64,000 bases of DNA, taken from contig NZ_VJZP01000001.1 of NCBI RefSeq assembly GCF_007097265.1, positions 186,001-250,000 on the forward strand. Reading direction: 5' to 3'. The position numbers were made by a program, and so were the translations under genes. The notes under the pieces are model-generated. The model saw only the letters and a list, made by a program, of their open reading frames with translations, made no database searches and was not told where the DNA came from. The stretch comes from Flavobacterium gawalongense. GTDB taxonomy: Bacteria; Bacteroidota; Bacteroidia; Flavobacteriales; Flavobacteriaceae. Numbering within the stretch: position 1 is the stretch's first letter; each line of letters opens with the position of its first letter. This document shows positions 36,033 to 45,424 of this stretch, piece after piece.

Positions 36033-37229
36033 TTAATATAAAAAGCCAAACAACCATAATGGGATTTTGTTCTGAAAGCCATACTCAATATCGTCTGAGG
36101 CGATAAAGGAATTTTCAATACCTTCAATTTGTTTTCTGGATTTATCCTTTCCGCCTATTTCGAAAACATACTTCTCATTTATCAAAAAATCACCTTTGTC
36201 AGAATACATGATTTTATGGGTATACCCGAGCTGATTTGCGAAAAATGTTTCTCTTATATTTCCAGTATTAGCAGCACTCGAAGTTAAAGCATACATCAAA
36301 TTTGAGTTTTCCAAATACACTTTAAGCGGTTTCTGTAGTTTACTAATACCACCCGACTCTTTAAACAAGTTGATAGTAAGACCAATTTCAGCCAAATAAT
36401 GAAAATACAAAAGCAAAGTACTCCTGGCAATTCCAATTTTTTCACTCAATTTACTCACATTAGGGATAAAAGGTACCGATTCGGAAATAATAAGCAACAA
36501 TTGCTTTATTTTATGAACATAAGCCAAATCCAAACCTCGCAACAAAGGCAACTCAATTTCAAGCATCATATTAATAACCTCTTCCAAACGAGGCACGTAC
36601 AAATCTAATTCTTCTTTATAAAAAGGGTAGTACCCCTGCTTGAGATAAGTATCAAAATATTGCAATGGTTTTACCTTGGCATTAATCAAAGTCGATTCTT
36701 TTGAGTGATTACTCAAAATAGACTCTAAAGTCAATTTATCAAAATGTTGTCCAGTTTCAATACTAAGATATTCACGAAACGAAAGCCCTTGCATGGTATA
36801 AGTAATAGCCCTGCGACTCAAATCAGCTCTAGCGTTCAATATTTGCAACAAAGAAGACCCTGTAAACACGACTTTTAGCATCGGGTAATCATCATAGATA
36901 TTTTTCAACTCCTGCGACCAGTTCTCATATCTATGTACCTCATCTAAGAAAAGATACTCACCTCCTTTTTTTACAAAATCATCCGCTAAATCGACCAGTG
37001 TGTTATTGCTAAACCAAATTGAATCCAAAGACACATACAATGTCTTATCTAACACCTTCGTCAGATTCATTTTAATATGCTGCAAGAGCATTGTTGTTTT
37101 TCCAACACCTCTTGCCCCTTTAACCCCTATTAATCTTGCGTTCCAATTAATATCACTCCCCAAACTCCTAACGAAATCCGTTGAAGTAAGACTTAATTTA
37201 AAACGAAATTTCTCAACTAACTCTTCCAT
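36033..37229 (-). CDS. AAA ATPase with DUF4143 C-terminal domain
   Basis: 398 residues from ATG at 37229; the frame extends upstream only from a TTG, so the ATG is preferred. The Walker A motif GARGVGKT (about residues 38-45), Walker B YLFLDEVHRYENW, the sensor FTGSSLLQI and a C-terminal DUF4143 part (winged-helix segment near IGIARSTLLLYFHYLAEIGL, then a restriction-nuclease-like end with LINEKYVFEIGGKDKSRKQI) are all visible. This family is widespread and poorly understood; a role as an NTPase with a degraded nuclease fold, in defence or mobile-element biology, has been suggested. It lies between rfbD and rfbC as an accessory insertion with its own promoter region. Confidence 0.87.
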   Translation of the reverse strand: MEELVEKFRFKLSLTSTDFVRSLGSDINWNARLIGVKGARGVGKTTMLLQHIKMNLTKVLDKTLYVSLDSIWFSNNTLVDLADDFVKKGGEYLFLDEVHRYENWSQELKNIYDDYPMLKVVFTGSSLLQILNARADLSRRAITYTMQGLSFREYLSIETGQHFDKLTLESILSNHSKESTLINAKVKPLQYFDTYLKQGYYPFYKEELDLYVPRLEEVINMMLEIELPLLRGLDLAYVHKIKQLLLIISESVPFIPNVSKLSEKIGIARSTLLLYFHYLAEIGLTINLFKESGGISKLQKPLKVYLENSNLMYALTSSAANTGNIRETFFANQLGYTHKIMYSDKGDFLINEKYVFEIGGKDKSRKQIEGIENSFIASDDIEYGFQNKIPLWLFGFLY

Positions 37230-37247
37230 ATTGTTTTGTTTACAATA

Positions 37248-37277
37248 CAAAAATACTTATTTTTGTTCGGCAGGCAA
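37248..37277 (-). promoter_or_regulatory. Promoter of the DUF4143 ATPase gene, overlapping short repeats
   Basis: On the minus strand TTG (37277-37275), 19 nt, TATTTTTG (37255-37248) match the consensus exactly. The start ATG at 37229 leaves a leader of about 13 nt. The motif CAATACAAAA occurs three times (37243, 37275 and 37307 starts), about 32 nt apart and each preceded by TTTTGTT on the plus strand. These could be operator sites, for example for self-control. Confidence 0.5.
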
Positions 37278-37616
37278 TACAAAAAAACTTTATTTTGTTC
37301 TATCAACAATACAAAATAATAAATTATTGTTCAATCTATCTAACAAAGCATGACTATTCAGGTTCGTTTTACCACTAAGAAATCAAATAATATTGCCGCA
37401 AAGTCTCAAAGACACAAAGAAAAATAACACTACGCTTTGCGTCTTTGCTCCTTTGCGAGAAAATAATACAAAATAAATTTTGCCTTTGAACTTAATCAGA
37501 CATCATGATATAGAGTACAAAAACACTTGAAAATTCATTATACACTATACAATATTCGAATTATTTTATACACCCCAATAGACAAACTCTAAAATCTAAA
37601 TTCTAAATTCTGAAAT
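37278..37616. repeat. Intergenic region with TTTGCG palindromic element
   Basis: After the ATPase promoter repeats, 37393-37465 holds CGCAAAGTCTCAAAGACACA facing CTTTGCGTCTTTGCTCCTTT, a partial inverted repeat of the same family as 30317-30384. ATCTAAATTCTAAATTCTGA (about 37593-37612) is a low-complexity stretch next to the rfbC stop. No gene seen. Confidence 0.55.
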
Positions 37617-38165
37617 CTAAAACTCCCAGTCTATTTCATCAAACCCCGGCAATATCAAATCCTTCTCCGATACAATGACCTCATCCGGATGCACCCGCCA
37701 GTCAATCGCCAAAGTAGGGTCATCGTAACGAAACCCTCTTTCACTCTCTTTATGATACAATTGATCTACTTTATATAGCACCGAGGCAGTTTCACTCAAA
37801 ACCGAGAAACCATGAGCAAAACCATGGGGCACCATTAACTGTTTTTTGTTTTCAGCACTCAAAATAACACTTACATGCTGCCCGTAAGTTGGCGAATCTT
37901 TACGCAAATCAACAGCCACATCCAGGATTTCCCCTTCCAAGACCCGAACCAATTTCGCCTGTGCAAAAGGATTGATTTGCAAATGCAAGCCACGAATCAC
38001 CCCTCGTTTGGAAAAAGACTGATTGTCCTGTATAAATGAATAGTTTATCCCATTCTCAAGGAATTTCGCCTGATTGTAAGCCTCAAAAAAATACCCACGC
38101 GAATCTTCAAATACGGTGGGGTTGATGATGACCAAATCTTCTATTGCTGTTTTTTCAATAGTCAT
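37617..38165 (-). CDS. rfbC: dTDP-4-dehydrorhamnose 3,5-epimerase
   Basis: 182 residues, the normal length. Cupin-fold enzyme with PTVFEDSRGYFFEAYNQ near residue 16, the active-site GVIRGLHLQ with its histidine near residue 60, VRVLEGEILDVAVDLR, and GFAHGFSVLSE (second catalytic region near 118). It epimerises C3 and C5 of dTDP-4-keto-6-deoxyglucose, step 3 of dTDP-L-rhamnose synthesis. It stands between the DUF4143 ATPase and fcl genes, 58 nt after fcl, and is probably co-transcribed with fcl. Confidence 0.96.
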   Translation of the reverse strand: MTIEKTAIEDLVIINPTVFEDSRGYFFEAYNQAKFLENGINYSFIQDNQSFSKRGVIRGLHLQINPFAQAKLVRVLEGEILDVAVDLRKDSPTYGQHVSVILSAENKKQLMVPHGFAHGFSVLSETASVLYKVDQLYHKESERGFRYDDPTLAIDWRVHPDEVIVSEKDLILPGFDEIDWEF

Positions 38166-38223
38166 ATTAATTATATCTTTTCAAGATTTATAATTTATTC
38201 AATTCGAAAATGATTTTAAATTG

Positions 38224-39156
38224 CTATTCCCAAGCTGTATCTCTTATTTCATCATACACTTTTTGGATCCCTTCAGCTAAAGAAATTTTAGCCTTCCAAC
38301 CCAATCCATTCAGTTTAGAAACATCCATCAATTTACGGGGAGTTCCGTCTGGTTTAGAAGTATCTGTTACGATATCCCCTTCAAAACCCACCACTTCTTT
38401 AACTAATCGAGCCAAATCCAAAATAGAAATATCTTCTCCGATTCCAATATTAACCAATCCCGCTTCATTGTAATTTTCCATTAAAAACAAGCAGGCTTCC
38501 GCTAAATCATCGGCATGTAGAAATTCTCTTTTCGGACTTCCCGTTCCCCAAATGGTTACGGATGCATCCCCATTACGCTTGGCCATGATAAACTTGCGTA
38601 ACATCGCAGGCAAAACATGAGAAGTAGTAAGATCATAATTATCATTCGGGCCATATAAATTCGTTGGCATGACCGATATAAAATTACACCCATACTGATC
38701 CCGATAGGCATCACACATCTTAATACCTGCAATCTTAGCAATCGCATACGGTTCATTGGTAGGTTCTAAAACTCCCGTTAATAAATAATCTTCTTTCAGC
38801 GGCTGTGGCGCTAACTTTGGATAAATACAGGAAGAACCAAGGAACATCAATTTCTTAACGTTATTGACATAGGCTTGATGAATCACATTATTCTGAATCA
38901 TCAAATTCTCGTAAATAAAATCCGCTCTATAAGTATTGTTAGCTATAATTCCCCCAACCTTAGCAGCTGCCAAAAACACGTAATCCGGTTTTTCCTGTGC
39001 AAAAAAGTCAGCAACTGCCTGTTGATTCCGTAAATCCAATTCTGAGGAAGTACGCAACACAAAATTGGTATATCCCTCAGCCTGCAAAGCTCTCAAAATA
39101 GCAGAACCCACCATACCCCGATGACCCGCTATATATATTTTATCTTGTTTGTTCAT
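38224..39156 (-). CDS. fcl: GDP-L-fucose synthase
   Basis: 310 residues. The NADP motif [11 protein letters not shown] at residues 11-21, AAKVGGI near 65, [15 protein letters not shown] near 107, the Tyr/Lys pair in [14 protein letters not shown] near 135, and [13 protein letters not shown] identify the bifunctional epimerase/reductase WcaG. It converts GDP-4-keto-6-deoxymannose to GDP-L-fucose. Its partner gmd is at 40220, with a BRO-domain gene wedged between the two. Complete, cytoplasmic. Confidence 0.96.
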   Translation of the reverse strand: MNKQDKIYIAGHRGMVGSAILRALQAEGYTNFVLRTSSELDLRNQQAVADFFAQEKPDYVFLAAAKVGGIIANNTYRADFIYENLMIQNNVIHQAYVNNVKKLMFLGSSCIYPKLAPQPLKEDYLLTGVLEPTNEPYAIAKIAGIKMCDAYRDQYGCNFISVMPTNLYGPNDNYDLTTSHVLPAMLRKFIMAKRNGDASVTIWGTGSPKREFLHADDLAEACLFLMENYNEAGLVNIGIGEDISILDLARLVKEVVGFEGDIVTDTSKPDGTPRKLMDVSKLNGLGWKAKISLAEGIQKVYDEIRDTAWE

Positions 39157-39183
39157 GTCTGTTGAACTATATCTTTAAAATTT

Positions 39184-40014
39184 CTATTTTTTATTTTTAT
39201 CTTGCAAAACCTCTTTTGCATTCAATCCTGTTACAACTTTTTTACCTGTTCTAGCTTCCAATTCTTGGAGAGCCACTTTGGCAACATTACCTCCTTGTTG
39301 AGCGACTTTTTTACTTTCCTCAAACGTTTCTGGATTTACGGCTTGCGAAATATCTTTAGTAGAAGCCTCCGCAAGCATATTCAAAATCAATTCCGTATTA
39401 GTCATATTATCTCTCAGGTTTTCTTTTTTCAATCCCTTCAAAATTTTATACTCTTTAGTAGTTTTATCTGACCATGCCTTGGAAATGATATCGGTCAGTG
39501 TGGCAAATTGCATTCCTTCTTTTAATCCTCTGCTTTTCCACTCATCAGTCAGTTCTTTGCGTATTTCAATACTTTTCAGCCGCTGATTAATCCAATTTTC
39601 AGAATACCCTAATTGCAAATATTGCTCTAACGCACGGTCGATAGTTAATTCTGGATCTTGCATCTCGTCCAAGCGTTCCGAAGCTATTTGTGCCAGCCAA
39701 AGTTTGAACGGTTCCGCCTTTGGCGAAGGTATGGATTGTATCAGCCTAAAAAGTTGTTCGGTATCCGCAACATCTGTTTTATAATATTTCCCATCCGAAG
39801 ATTTCATTTTCAGTTGTACGATAGTATCGTACAACTGACTTCCCTCTTTAGAAAGTTTCTTTTTTAAATCCGACCAATACCTTTTGGGAATAGAACTACC
39901 AGTCAAAACCTCAATAGCATCCACAATTGAGAAATACCATTTTTCTTGTTCTGCATCCCAAAGAGTCCTTACTTTTTTGTCTTCAAACAACTGCAATGCT
40001 TGGCGTTTTGTCAT
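39184..40014 (-). CDS. BRO-domain (DinD-like) protein
   Basis: 276 residues. The N-terminal BRO domain has KVRTLWDAEQEKWYFSIVDA, with LTGSSIPKRYWSDLKKKL near residue 37 and AEPFKLWLAQIASERL near 100. A helical C-terminal half includes MTNTELILNMLAEASTKDI and KKVAQQGGNVAKVALQELEA. BRO/antirepressor domains occur in phage regulators and in the DNA-damage protein DinD, and they bind DNA. Single cellular copies of this length are common in Bacteroidota. The gene lies 27 nt before fcl and 205 nt after gmd, so a presumed DNA-binding protein interrupts the GDP-fucose pair. No link with sugar metabolism is evident. Confidence 0.83.
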   Translation of the reverse strand: MTKRQALQLFEDKKVRTLWDAEQEKWYFSIVDAIEVLTGSSIPKRYWSDLKKKLSKEGSQLYDTIVQLKMKSSDGKYYKTDVADTEQLFRLIQSIPSPKAEPFKLWLAQIASERLDEMQDPELTIDRALEQYLQLGYSENWINQRLKSIEIRKELTDEWKSRGLKEGMQFATLTDIISKAWSDKTTKEYKILKGLKKENLRDNMTNTELILNMLAEASTKDISQAVNPETFEESKKVAQQGGNVAKVALQELEARTGKKVVTGLNAKEVLQDKNKK

Positions 40015-40167
40015 AACCGAAAATTTAAAATTTTACATTTACAAAGTATGATGGTCAAATATATTGGTTTACTATTATGATTCTACTATGATTAGTATGA
40101 ATTTCTTTACGCCCCCGATTACTGATAGTTATCGATACAAACTTTCGAAGCAATGACAAGCCAAACT

Positions 40168-40212
40168 TGAAAACTGTGACTGATCACTCGAAAACTGATC
40201 ACTGAACACTTT
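40168..40212. repeat. Heptamer repeat cluster, short
   Basis: CTGTGA, CTGATCA, CTCGAAAA, CTGATCA, CTGAACA, CTTTCTC follow one another between the gmd stop and the BRO gene. It is the third site of the CTGAtcA heptamer family. Confidence 0.65.
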
Positions 40213-40219
40213 CTCCTAT

Positions 40220-41332
40220 TTACTCAAACTGATTCTTAATAAAATAACCCGCCTCTTTAAGCATTTTTTCTTTTTGGAAATGCTCCACATCCGATGCCAT
40301 CATTTCTTTGACTAACATAGGCAAATCATATTTAGGCTTCCATCCTAATTTAGTATTGGATTTGGTTGGATCACCAATTAACAAATCGACTTCGGTAGGA
40401 CGGAAATATTTAGGATCTACTGCCACTACTTCTTTTCCTATTTCAATTTGATAATCAGGATTGGAGCAAGAAACCACATATCCTTTTTCATCCACTCCTT
40501 CTCCTTTGAATTCAACAGCAATACCAACCTCAGAAAAAGACATACGCACAAAATCACGAACAGTAGTAGTAACGCCAGTAGCAATCACATAATCTTCCGG
40601 TTCCTCTTGTTGCAAAATCAACCACATCGCTTCAACATAATCTTTGGCATGTCCCCAGTCACGGCGTGCATCCAGGTTTCCTAGAAACAAATTATCTTGT
40701 AATCCTAATGCCATTTTAGATACCGCTCTGGTAATTTTTCGAGTTACAAAAGTTTCCCCACGTAACGGACTTTCATGATTAAATAAAATCCCATTACAAG
40801 CAAACATACCATAAGCTTCCCTATAATTCACCGTAATCCAATAGGCGTACATTTTGGCAACCGCATAAGGCGAACGAGGGTAAAAAGGTGTAGTTTCCGA
40901 TTGTGGTACAGCTTGAACCAAACCATACAATTCTGAAGTCGAAGCTTGATAAATCTTCGTCTTTTTTGTCAAACCTAGGATTCGCATCGCCTCCAACAAA
41001 CGTAAGGTACCAATACCATCCGCATTAGCGGTATATTCTGGAGTATCAAAACTCACTTTTACATGACTCATCGCTCCTAAATTGTAAATTTCATCTGGTT
41101 TTACTTCTTGAATTATACGAATTAAATTCGTAGAATCACTCAAATCTCCGTAATGCAATTTGAAACGCACGTTTTTTTCATGTGGATCTTGATACAAATG
41201 ATCGATACGATCTGTATTAAATAACGAACTACGGCGTTTTATCCCGTGAACTTCATATCCTTTTTTCAATAATAAATCTGCCAGATACGCTCCATCTTGA
41301 CCTGTAATTCCTGTAATAAGGGCTATTTTCAT
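40220..41332 (-). CDS. gmd: GDP-mannose 4,6-dehydratase
   Basis: 370 residues, the standard length. The motif [20 protein letters not shown] at the N-terminus, [20 protein letters not shown] near residue 86, the catalytic STSELYG and [10 protein letters not shown] with Tyr/Lys, and the Gmd-specific [20 protein letters not shown], then [20 protein letters not shown], are all intact. It makes GDP-4-keto-6-deoxy-D-mannose for GDP-L-fucose (fcl, 38224). A second, divergent Gmd-like gene is at 58009. Confidence 0.97.
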   Translation of the reverse strand: MKIALITGITGQDGAYLADLLLKKGYEVHGIKRRSSLFNTDRIDHLYQDPHEKNVRFKLHYGDLSDSTNLIRIIQEVKPDEIYNLGAMSHVKVSFDTPEYTANADGIGTLRLLEAMRILGLTKKTKIYQASTSELYGLVQAVPQSETTPFYPRSPYAVAKMYAYWITVNYREAYGMFACNGILFNHESPLRGETFVTRKITRAVSKMALGLQDNLFLGNLDARRDWGHAKDYVEAMWLILQQEEPEDYVIATGVTTTVRDFVRMSFSEVGIAVEFKGEGVDEKGYVVSCSNPDYQIEIGKEVVAVDPKYFRPTEVDLLIGDPTKSNTKLGWKPKYDLPMLVKEMMASDVEHFQKEKMLKEAGYFIKNQFE

Positions 41333-41562
41333 GCTTATGATTTTAATATGATAATTTTAATTGGTTCTTATGATTTTTTATGGTTATTTCAATATTCTAA
41401 ACGAGCAAAAAGTCTTTAACAGCCCCTCCTCTTTCTCAACGAGAAATGCTTATCAAATAATTCTCTGATAACAGTTTGTAAACCTTCAGATATTTATGGT
41501 AAATTAGGTCATACCTTTGTGTTCCCAATGGCATATTATCTTGTGCACTACTACTTAAATAT

Positions 41563-42150
41563 CTATTCCCATTTTCGAATATTATAAGTTTTGGTACAAA
41601 TGGCATCAAATAGGATTCCATGATTATTTAAATATTTTTTATACTCTTCAATTTTTTCATTTTGTTGCTGAAGTTCCGGAGAAACTAGACATAGCTTAAA
41701 CCCATTTTCTTTTAAAATACGAAAAATATTGTTGTCAATTGGCAAGTATGTAAAACAATCTACCCATATCCATTCAATTTTTCCTTTCATATTTAAAATT
41801 GTATCCATTCCTTCAAACTCAGAAAATCTTAAAGCAATGTTTTTATCACCCTGTCCTGAAAGCTGATATATCATCGGAAATGAGCTGTCAAGAAAAAAAT
41901 ATTTTTTAATATTATATTGTTGAATCAACTCCAAAACTTTGTACTCGATTCTTTCACTTTTAATATTTAATATCATGGTCCCATGATTATAGTGTTTAAG
42001 ATATTCTTCAAAATCTTCCCCATCTTTAAATGGATCATGCTGAAGTATTAACCTATTTCCAAAATCTCTTAAATCAATTTCAACACCGTATACATTCGGG
42101 ACATTTTTCAACTCCTCTACTGTATTAATTCTGTGTGCAATAAATTCCAT
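41563..42150 (-). CDS. GDPD/PLC-like TIM-barrel protein
   Basis: 195 residues, shorter than full GDPD enzymes (about 240-300). The start EFIAHRINTVEEL corresponds to the HRG/HR motif of glycerophosphodiester phosphodiesterases. VYGVEIDLRDFGNRLILQHD supplies the E-x-D and H of the active site, and a later segment is LNIKSERIEYKVLEL, so the catalytic His, Glu, Asp and His are all visible. The C-terminal part is short. No signal peptide. Last of nine overlapping genes in the operon 41563-51180, directly adjacent to the GT2 gene (no gap). A phosphodiester-cleaving or phosphate-transfer role within this putative pathway is inferred. Confidence 0.72.
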   Translation of the reverse strand: MEFIAHRINTVEELKNVPNVYGVEIDLRDFGNRLILQHDPFKDGEDFEEYLKHYNHGTMILNIKSERIEYKVLELIQQYNIKKYFFLDSSFPMIYQLSGQGDKNIALRFSEFEGMDTILNMKGKIEWIWVDCFTYLPIDNNIFRILKENGFKLCLVSPELQQQNEKIEEYKKYLNNHGILFDAICTKTYNIRKWE

Positions 42151-42864
42151 TTACAGCTCTTTTTTTAACTTTGTACTAAAATCAATTGTTCTTTTGATAA
42201 ACTTCCATTTTGAAGCAAATCCTTTATTCCAACTTGATTGACCATGAATTCGAGGAGGAAAAACCACCTCGAATCGGACAAGTTCAAGACCTCTTTTTTT
42301 TGCCATATAGAGTAAATACAAATCAAGAGAAAAGTCTTTTGGAATATTATTTAAACTCTCAAAAAAACTTCTATGAAATATATTTGGTTGTGCATTGATG
42401 TCCCATAGTGGAGTTCGCAAATACATAGTCTCAAATGTACTCATCCCTATTGTAAAAAATTGATCAAAAAACGTCCTCCCCTTTCTGTCACCTTTTACAT
42501 AGCAATTTTTAGGATTAATCTGTTTTACGACAATTTCAAATGCTTTTACTACGTCTGTTGGGTCTGTTTGCATATCAGCATGAGTGTAACCTATAAACTC
42601 ACCCCTTGCTTCTTTGAGCCCTGAAGAGATACCAAAACCATATCCCTGGTTTACTTCTACTTTTACAACTTTTGCAAAAAAATAATTAGGAACTAGTCTA
42701 TTAAAAACTTTTTCACTTTTATCCGTTGAACCATTATCTACTAAAACAACTTCAATATCGTCTGTTTTTATAACTTCATTAAATTTTTCTAAAATTAGAG
42801 GTATATTTTTTTCCTCATTATAACAAGGTACTATTATTGATAGTTTTATTTTTTCTGTCTCCAT
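42151..42864 (-). CDS. GT2-family glycosyltransferase, polyprenyl-phosphate type (DPM-like)
   Basis: 237 residues. The GT-A fold starts with KLSIIVPCYNEEKNIPLIL, VVLVDNGSTDKSEKVF and GYTHADMQTDP (the DxD-like HADMQ). The RIHGQSSWNKG loop near residue 213 is shared with dolichol-/undecaprenyl-phosphate sugar transferases. No membrane helices. It would move a sugar from a nucleotide sugar to a polyprenyl phosphate. With GtrA (45421) and the GT-C enzyme (42846) it makes a GtrABC-like set that decorates glycans outside the membrane. Its start overlaps the GT-C gene by 19 nt. Confidence 0.85.
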   Translation of the reverse strand: METEKIKLSIIVPCYNEEKNIPLILEKFNEVIKTDDIEVVLVDNGSTDKSEKVFNRLVPNYFFAKVVKVEVNQGYGFGISSGLKEARGEFIGYTHADMQTDPTDVVKAFEIVVKQINPKNCYVKGDRKGRTFFDQFFTIGMSTFETMYLRTPLWDINAQPNIFHRSFFESLNNIPKDFSLDLYLLYMAKKRGLELVRFEVVFPPRIHGQSSWNKGFASKWKFIKRTIDFSTKLKKEL

Positions 42865-44441
42865 ATATAAAAGTATTTATTTTCTGAAAATTTTTCATAA
42901 CCCAAATCACCCCTTTTATCAAAATTTTCGATTATTTTGACCGCTTTTTTATACCCATCAATATCAACTCTTTTTTTCAATTTTTCTTTAACAAAATAGA
43001 CATCATTCTTAGATAATATAATAAAATCAATTTGTTTAAATTTTGATTGATCATTGGATTTGGATATTTTCAAAAAAGAATCTAAATCGAACATTTCTTT
43101 TGAAATAGGACCATAGATAATACTAATATTATTATAATTTAATCCCAAGCTTCTATAATCAAAAGGCTGATATGGGCTTATCAATATATTTGATTTTTTA
43201 TGTATTACAAATTTTAAATCATTTATTATTATATTGCTCATTTCATTTTGTTTGGCAACTGTCATCTCATATTCCGGATGATAACCGGTAGTAAATATCT
43301 TTTTATATTCTAATAAATGGGTTCCTATTTGCAATAAAATTATTCCACTGATCAAATAGTATTTATATTTAGATAATTTATCAACAAAAACCAATAAAAG
43401 TAATGGGGCAACAATAAATACAGTCAAATAATAATGTTGCCAATCTTTATTTACCATTAAAAACAAATAGAAAATATTTATTATAAAATACGCGCCTATC
43501 ACATTTAATATTGATTTTCTCTTTTCTTTATTAAAAATTAAAAGAAAAACAAAAATTGAAAAGAAAAAAAGAAAAAGGAAAAGAAAAGTGTTTAAGTAGT
43601 ATGAATCAATCGCATTAGCGATTTTATCTCCAATAGTTACTTTAACGTCTAGGCCATGATTCGTAGCGTTCGATTTCATGTTTAAAACAAAGCTCTTTGC
43701 AAAAGCTCTCAATCCAGCTGGGTGAATCAAATACGGATTAGAAATTATAAATGTGGCGATTAATAAAGCCACAAACTTAGTTAACATCTTAATTTTAAAT
43801 TTTACCGCATCAAAGTTCTTAAACTTGAAATTATCATAAAAAACGTATATAAAAACAAAAGGTAAAAATGTTATAGCTTGTATCTTTGTTGCGAATGCAA
43901 AGCCTAAAGCTATACTCGCCCACCAGAAATATTTTTTAAAATTCCAATCATCTTTTCCAAACAGATATATAGATAAAATAATGAAAAATGTCATCATCCA
44001 ATCAGGATGAAACCACATAGCATTTTTCCAAAATCCAGGCATTGTCAATACAACTAAAGAAATTAAAACAGAAGAGTATTTATCAACGTACAGTCTAGCT
44101 ATCTTATAAATAAATCCAAAAGAACCAACGGCAAAAAGAGAAGTGATTATTCTTGGAATATAAATACTCATTTCAATATTATCTGTTGCAATAAAAGGAG
44201 CAGTTGCTAAAAGATTTAAAAAGAAAAATCCAAAACCATAACTATAAAAACCAAAAGAGAACAGCTTTTTAATGTCATGTGCTATTAACCCTTCATACAT
44301 ATTTAGCAAGCTACCATGAAAAGCATATTCATCGATGCTATAAATACTTAAGAAACCTATATTTAAATATCTATAATTTATGAATGCCAAAACAAGAAAT
44401 ACTATTATTAACAAGCATGTTATTGGTACTATTTTTTTCAT
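42846..44441 (-). CDS. PMT-like GT-C glycosyltransferase, ArnT/GT39-type
   Basis: 531 residues, about ten to twelve membrane helices. A conserved acidic loop after the first helix (SIDEYAFHGSLL, Asp-Glu) is the GT-C signature. The loop PRIITSLFAVGSFGFIYKIA and FWKNAMWFHPDWMM match PMT_2/ArnT-like enzymes, which use polyprenyl-phosphate sugars at the periplasmic face. The C-terminal 130 residues are soluble. It overlaps the preceding acyltransferase gene by 4 nt. It is a candidate transferase of the module's final product; donor and acceptor are unknown. Confidence 0.8.
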   Translation of the reverse strand: MKKIVPITCLLIIVFLVLAFINYRYLNIGFLSIYSIDEYAFHGSLLNMYEGLIAHDIKKLFSFGFYSYGFGFFFLNLLATAPFIATDNIEMSIYIPRIITSLFAVGSFGFIYKIARLYVDKYSSVLISLVVLTMPGFWKNAMWFHPDWMMTFFIILSIYLFGKDDWNFKKYFWWASIALGFAFATKIQAITFLPFVFIYVFYDNFKFKNFDAVKFKIKMLTKFVALLIATFIISNPYLIHPAGLRAFAKSFVLNMKSNATNHGLDVKVTIGDKIANAIDSYYLNTFLFLFLFFFSIFVFLLIFNKEKRKSILNVIGAYFIINIFYLFLMVNKDWQHYYLTVFIVAPLLLLVFVDKLSKYKYYLISGIILLQIGTHLLEYKKIFTTGYHPEYEMTVAKQNEMSNIIINDLKFVIHKKSNILISPYQPFDYRSLGLNYNNISIIYGPISKEMFDLDSFLKISKSNDQSKFKQIDFIILSKNDVYFVKEKLKKRVDIDGYKKAVKIIENFDKRGDLGYEKFSENKYFYIWRQKK

Positions 44442-45424
44442 TTGACTAGACCTATATATTTGAACTTGTCACTTATTCTCATTAAAACTCTTGATACAAC
44501 AATAGGAACTGTAATTGACAGTATAAAAGTTATTACCATAAACAACAAATTTGAAACTAAATTATCAAATTTAAATAACATGGGTAATCGGTATAAAATC
44601 ATTAAGTGCATTAAGAAAATTGGAAAAGAGTATGTGCCAATAAATGCAAGCATATGATTAGATTTTATTTTTAAAAATAAAATAAAAATTGAGATATTTA
44701 AAATCATAAAAGAAATGTATCCAACGATTGTAGTCGGCACAGAAAATTGTGCCAAATCAACCCTAGAATGCCACTGGGTGTGTGTTTTAATTGGCTCTAA
44801 TTGAAATAAAAGCAAAAAAGATATTATAGTCATTATCATTAGCAATGGTATATTAAACTTTTCTATCAAATTTTTATTTTCATATGTGAATCTTATAAAA
44901 TATGTCAATAAGAAAATATATAAAGCGACATCCAATCCAAATGGTATCAAATTATGTACTACTATAATTTTATTTGCAAAAACAAATGTTAATAGCGAAC
45001 CCATAAACAAAATACTTTTAAATAAACCCGTTCCTTTATAAAACAAGAAAACCAATACATTTAAAGAAAAGAGTGCTGGTAAAAACCAAAGAACGGATTC
45101 TATAGAATGCCAATTACCCATAAATAATTTTCCAAAAAAAACATCTGTATTTTCTATAAATATTCTTCTGTTTCCATAAAAAAACCAGAATAGATAAGGT
45201 GCCAAAATCAAAGAAGCTCTTTTTATGAGCCAATCATAACTACTCTTTATAAATAAAGCTGACACTGTAAAAAAAAGCGGCATATGAAAAAAATAGATAA
45301 GTGAACCTATATTTGACAAGAGTGATGATTTCTCGATTGAAAAAAATTCAAACGGAATATGCCCATAAACAACCAGAATTATTAAAAACCCTTTTAAAAA
45401 ATCTAAGTTAAAATCTCTTTTCAT
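44438..45424 (-). CDS. Acyltransferase 3 family membrane protein
   Basis: 328 residues with about ten membrane helices. The motif DFLKGFLIILVVYGHIPFEF carries the conserved His of AT3 (OafA/WecH-like) enzymes, and LIYFFHMPLFFTVSALF and APYLFWFFYG are also typical. These O-acetylate or otherwise acylate surface sugars in the inner membrane. It overlaps both neighbours (4 nt to GT-C and 4 nt to GtrA), so it is part of the same translationally coupled operon. The acyl donor and the acceptor sugar are unknown. Confidence 0.88.
   Translation of the reverse strand: MKRDFNLDFLKGFLIILVVYGHIPFEFFSIEKSSLLSNIGSLIYFFHMPLFFTVSALFIKSSYDWLIKRASLILAPYLFWFFYGNRRIFIENTDVFFGKLFMGNWHSIESVLWFLPALFSLNVLVFLFYKGTGLFKSILFMGSLLTFVFANKIIVVHNLIPFGLDVALYIFLLTYFIRFTYENKNLIEKFNIPLLMIMTIISFLLLFQLEPIKTHTQWHSRVDLAQFSVPTTIVGYISFMILNISIFILFLKIKSNHMLAFIGTYSFPIFLMHLMILYRLPMLFKFDNLVSNLLFMVITFILSITVPIVVSRVLMRISDKFKYIGLVK

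Noticed and set aside
41436..41621. 61-codon minus-strand frame overlapping the end of the GDPD-like gene
   Set aside because: Different frame from the GDPD gene. The part after 41563 reads somewhat protein-like, but no family is recognised and the overlap makes it unconvincing.
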